DNA from: Deinococcus piscis | GTDB lineage: Bacteria; Deinococcota; Deinococci; Deinococcales; Deinococcaceae | Assembly: GCF_014653275.1 (NCBI RefSeq) | Contig: NZ_BNAL01000005.1 | Coordinates: 1 to 64,000, forward strand | Direction: 5' to 3' | DNA length: 64,000 nt | In this document: in pieces, positions 61,271-64,000 of the stretch | Layout: each line of letters begins with the position of its first letter | How positions within the stretch are numbered: position 1 is the first letter of the stretch | Translations under genes and position numbers: made by a program | Notes under the pieces: model-generated | Database searches by the model: none | What the model saw: only the letters and a program-made list of their open reading frames with translations | What the model was told of the DNA's origin: nothing

Positions 61271-62731
61271 TCAGCCGTCGCTCGGGGTGCGCTTTTTGGG
61301 CTTGGTCGCCGCAAAAGCAGTCAGCCGCGCCAGCAGTTCGGGCGGGGTGTTGGTCAGCAGTTTGCCTGCGCTGGGGTTGCGGTCTGCAAAGTCGTCCACC
61401 CGGTCCATCAGCTCCCCGAACAGTTCCTCGGGCATGTTCAGCGCGGGGCTCAGGCGCACCGTGCGCTTGCTGCTCAGGCTGAGGTTGGCGATCACGCCGC
61501 TTCTGTGCAGTTCGCGCATGGCGAGAATGGCGGTGGCTTCGTAGGCCAGCTCTTTGACGGCGCCGGGCAGCGGCAGCGTGCCCACCACCGGATGAAACTG
61601 CATCGCCAGCAGCAGGCCCTGGCCGCGCACGTCTTGCAGCAGGCCGGGGTAGCGGCCCTTGATGCGGTTCAGGCGCTCCAGGCCCTGTGCGCCCAGCTGG
61701 CGCGAGCGCTCCGGCAGGTTCTGCTCGACCAGCAGTTCCAGCGAGCGCAGGCCCACCGCCATGCTGAGCGCCCCGCCGCCAAAGGTGTTGGAGTGGCGCT
61801 TGGAGCTCAGGCCGCCCAGCATTTTCTTGTAGATGCCGTGCCGGGCGATGGTGGCCCCCACAGCGCTCAGGCCGCCGCCCAGCGGCTTGGCGAGGGTGAT
61901 GATGTCCGGGTCCAGGCCCTGCGCCGCCGACTCGAACCAGTGACCGGTGCGGCCCAGTCCAGTCTGGATTTCATCGGCAATGCAGATGATGCCGTGCTCG
62001 CGGCACAGCTCCCCGATGCCGGGCAGAAACTCGGCGGGGGGAATAATCACGCCGCCCTCGCCCTGAATCGGCTCGACGATGATGGCGGCCACATTCTTGG
62101 GGCCGACCCGCCGCAGGAGCGTGCGCAATGCTTCGAGGTCACCGTAGGGGCTGTGCAGCGCTCCGGGCACCAGTGGCCGGAAGATGTCCTGATATTCGGG
62201 GTTGGGCGTCAGGCTCAGGCTGCCGTAGGTTTTGCCGTGATAGGCCCCCCGGAACGAAATGAAGTAGCTGGCACTTGGCCGCGACGCCTTGGCGAATTTC
62301 AGCGCGCCTTCCACCGCTTCGGTGCCCGACGAACAGAAGAAGACCTGGCTGTCCTTGTGGCTCGGCAGCTGCGAAGCCAGCAGGGCCACCAGATTGGCCC
62401 CCAGCGCGGCCCGCCAGGGGCTCACGCTCTGCTGCGGCAGGGTCATGGCCCGGTTTTTTTGCATGAACTCGGTCATGAAGCCGGTCAGGTCCGGGTGCAT
62501 TTCACCAAACGGGGTCGCGGCGTAGCTGGCAGCCATAATCAGGCGTTCGCCGTTCACGTCCTGAAGTTCCCAGGGGCTCAGGCGGCTGAACGGTCCGGCC
62601 ACGCCGAGCAGGTCGAGGCCGTACAGCAATTCTTCGTTGCCGTATTTCAGGTCCATAGCGCGGGCTTGCCCGGCGGTGAAGCGTTCGCTCAGGACGTCCT
62701 CAGCGCGGATGAGTGTGGGAAGAGCAGACAT
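61271..62731 (-). CDS. class III PLP-dependent aminotransferase
   Basis: The 486-residue protein is of the acetylornithine/ornithine/putrescine aminotransferase group. The phosphate motif is [15 protein letters not shown], then [28 protein letters not shown] and the PLP-lysine region [18 protein letters not shown]. Substrate choice (ornithine, lysine or putrescine) cannot be read reliably. The ATG at 62731 gives [12 protein letters not shown] and follows TAGACT (62739-62744) by seven bases, a leaderless arrangement. Longer upstream codons read through the opposite-strand deaminase remnant. Confidence 0.88.
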   Translation of the reverse strand: MSALPTLIRAEDVLSERFTAGQARAMDLKYGNEELLYGLDLLGVAGPFSRLSPWELQDVNGERLIMAASYAATPFGEMHPDLTGFMTEFMQKNRAMTLPQQSVSPWRAALGANLVALLASQLPSHKDSQVFFCSSGTEAVEGALKFAKASRPSASYFISFRGAYHGKTYGSLSLTPNPEYQDIFRPLVPGALHSPYGDLEALRTLLRRVGPKNVAAIIVEPIQGEGGVIIPPAEFLPGIGELCREHGIICIADEIQTGLGRTGHWFESAAQGLDPDIITLAKPLGGGLSAVGATIARHGIYKKMLGGLSSKRHSNTFGGGALSMAVGLRSLELLVEQNLPERSRQLGAQGLERLNRIKGRYPGLLQDVRGQGLLLAMQFHPVVGTLPLPGAVKELAYEATAILAMRELHRSGVIANLSLSSKRTVRLSPALNMPEELFGELMDRVDDFADRNPSAGKLLTNTPPELLARLTAFAATKPKKRTPSDG

Positions 62732-62805
62732 GCTCCGGAGTCTAGCGCGGCAGGCGGCGGCGCAAGGGGGCGGGCAAAGCCAGAGCGCTGTCCTGGACTT
62801 CTGGC

Positions 62806-63168
62806 ATGAACGCTGCCGACAGACACCACCTGGCGTGCTGCGTACAGTTGGCAGAGCAGGCGCTGAACACGGGCAACGACCCTTTCGGCTCGCTGCTGGT
62901 GTCGGAAGATGGCCGCGTGCTGGCCTCGGACCACAACCGCGTTGCTTCCGGGGACGCGACTCGGCATCCAGAGCTGGCGCTGGTGCGCTGGGCCGCATCG
63001 TCTTCGCCAGTTCAGCGGCGCAGCTCGCGCAGTGGCAGGAGGAGTTCGGGCAGCCGCCGTCTCGGGTCAGGCCTCTGGCCATCAGGGAGGTGCTCTCTGC
63101 CGCCAATGTGGACGGCCCTGACAAGAGCCTTAGCGCCCGCGTGCGCGAACTGCACCGTGGCCCGCTGA
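62806..63168 (+). pseudogene. nucleoside deaminase with an internal deletion
   Basis: The first 60 residues match a CMP/dCMP deaminase-like fold ([34 protein letters not shown], with HPE as first zinc ligand). Then sequence jumps to [15 protein letters not shown] in another frame. The part that should contain the second zinc motif (PCxxC) is gone, together with about 35-40 residues. The -10-like box reads TGGACT, where live genes here have TANNNT. CTGGGCCGC is the junction and suggests a short-repeat deletion. The end is uncertain because the last frame runs into the next gene. Confidence 0.78.
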
Positions 63169-63186
63169 TAGTCCTACACTGGCCTT

Positions 63187-63960
63187 ATGAAACTGGTCCG
63201 AATCCATCACGCTGGCGCTCCTCGCTGGGGGCGCCTAGAAGGCGAAACGGTACACCTGCTGGCGGGCACCCTCAAAGAAGGCAACTTCACGGACGCGGGC
63301 GAGACGGTGCCTCTTGACCGCGCCGCGCTGCTTCCTCCGGCGGAACCCAGCAAAATCGTGTGTGTGGGCCGCAACTACGCCGACCACATCCGCGAGATGG
63401 GCCATGCTGGCCCAGGCGGGGCCGATCTGCCGCTGGAACCCGGCATCTTCCTCAAAGGCCCCAACGCCCTGGCCGAGCCCGGCGGCGCGGTGGAATACCC
63501 GGCCTGGACCGAGAACTTTCACTTTGAGGGCGAACTGGCCCTGGTGATTGGGCAGCGGGCCAAGAACCTGAGCGCCCCCGAAGCGCTGGGCGCGGTGCTG
63601 GGCTACACCTGCGGCCTGGACCTGACCGCCCGCGACAAGCAGCGTGAGGACTTGCAGTGGTTCCGTGCCAAAGCGGCGGACCGCTTTTGCCCGCTGGGGC
63701 CCTGGCTGGAAACCGAGCTGACCCCCACTGACCTGCACATTCAGACCCGGGTGAACGGGGCCGTCAAGCAAGAAAGCCGCACCTCACACATGATTTTTGA
63801 TCCGGTGCAGGTGCTGGTGTACGTGAGCCGCTACGTCACCCTGGAACCTGGCGATGTGGTGCTGACCGGCACTCCAGAGGGCGTCGGCCCGCTGGAGCGC
63901 GGCGATCAGGTCGAGGTAGAAGTCGAGGGCATCGGCGTGCTGCATACGCGCATCATTTGA
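63187..63960 (+). CDS. fumarylacetoacetate hydrolase family protein
   Basis: This 257-residue FAH-family enzyme acts on C-C bonds of acylpyruvate-like substrates. The core has [27 protein letters not shown], the metal-binding Glu pair in [12 protein letters not shown], the Asp in [15 protein letters not shown], and [19 protein letters not shown] near the end. Substrate (acylpyruvate or a catechol-pathway product) is unknown. TACACT (63175-63180) is six bases before the ATG, a leaderless start. The gene is complete just before the window edge. Confidence 0.94.
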   Translation: MKLVRIHHAGAPRWGRLEGETVHLLAGTLKEGNFTDAGETVPLDRAALLPPAEPSKIVCVGRNYADHIREMGHAGPGGADLPLEPGIFLKGPNALAEPGGAVEYPAWTENFHFEGELALVIGQRAKNLSAPEALGAVLGYTCGLDLTARDKQREDLQWFRAKAADRFCPLGPWLETELTPTDLHIQTRVNGAVKQESRTSHMIFDPVQVLVYVSRYVTLEPGDVVLTGTPEGVGPLERGDQVEVEVEGIGVLHTRII

Positions 63961-64000
63961 GTGCTGCTCAAGCTGAGGTTGCTCAAGGGCGCTGGTCCAG

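Overview
The window looks like a chromosomal segment of a Deinococcus species. It is GC-rich, gene-dense and mostly housekeeping. RecR, YbaB, IF-3, RecQ and a Gfh1-like Gre factor are close to Deinococcus/Thermus versions as I remember them. About twenty genes have a TANNNT-type -10 box only 5-8 nt before the start codon and no Shine-Dalgarno sequence, the leaderless arrangement known from Deinococcus. I cannot name the species. I saw no rRNA, tRNA, CRISPR array, insertion sequence or prophage.

Layout. 1-11 kb: purine metabolism (purM, a histidine phosphatase, hpt), an AlbA_2/HATPase regulator-like protein, recR, ybaB, infC, an RluA-type pseudouridine synthase, a Nudix hydrolase and prfA. 11-19.5 kb: a membrane protein, a GNAT gene behind a possible leader peptide and terminator, a 6-phospho-beta-glucosidase-like GH1 enzyme, a MarR-P450 pair, msrPQ, a SUKH protein and a broken S66 peptidase. 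19.8-26.8 kb: two TetR-associated accessory modules with LLM monooxygenases, a dinucleotide-dependent oxidoreductase, a quinone-type reductase, an SRPBCC protein and an alpha/beta hydrolase. 27-29 kb: ctaG and a DUF2243 protein.

29.3-34.5 kb: thiamine acquisition. A TPP riboswitch precedes thiB-thiP, and a thiQ-like ATPase gene and thiamine pyrophosphokinase follow on the same strand, with an isochorismatase gene lying opposite between the halves. 34.5-45.4 kb: a decayed Nudix gene, two DUF2382 stress-type genes, a split mnmD/mnmC pair, mraY, an rRNA-type methyltransferase, an acyl-CoA dehydrogenase, the Gfh1-like factor, lysS and a frameshifted CPBP protease. 45.5-49.5 kb: icmF and a lipoprotein, followed by an AT-richer gene.

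50.3-57.8 kb: a glycerol/dihydroxyacetone block (glpD, glpFK, a SorC-type regulator, dhaKLM) that carries glycerol from uptake to triose phosphates. Related GAACA/TGTTC dyads lie upstream of glpD and between glpF and the regulator. 57.9-64 kb: recQ with a single HRDC domain, purU, a small unknown protein, a class III aminotransferase, a deaminase gene that has lost its zinc-motif segment, and a fumarylacetoacetate hydrolase-family gene.

Nothing here is convincingly a new defence or biosynthetic system. The more unusual items are the apparent AUA start of infC, the terminator/RBS leader before the GNAT gene, the Gfh1-like tip in a greA-type gene, the RBS-sequestering TPP riboswitch, five disrupted genes, and a small ORF downstream of a membrane-anchored protein.
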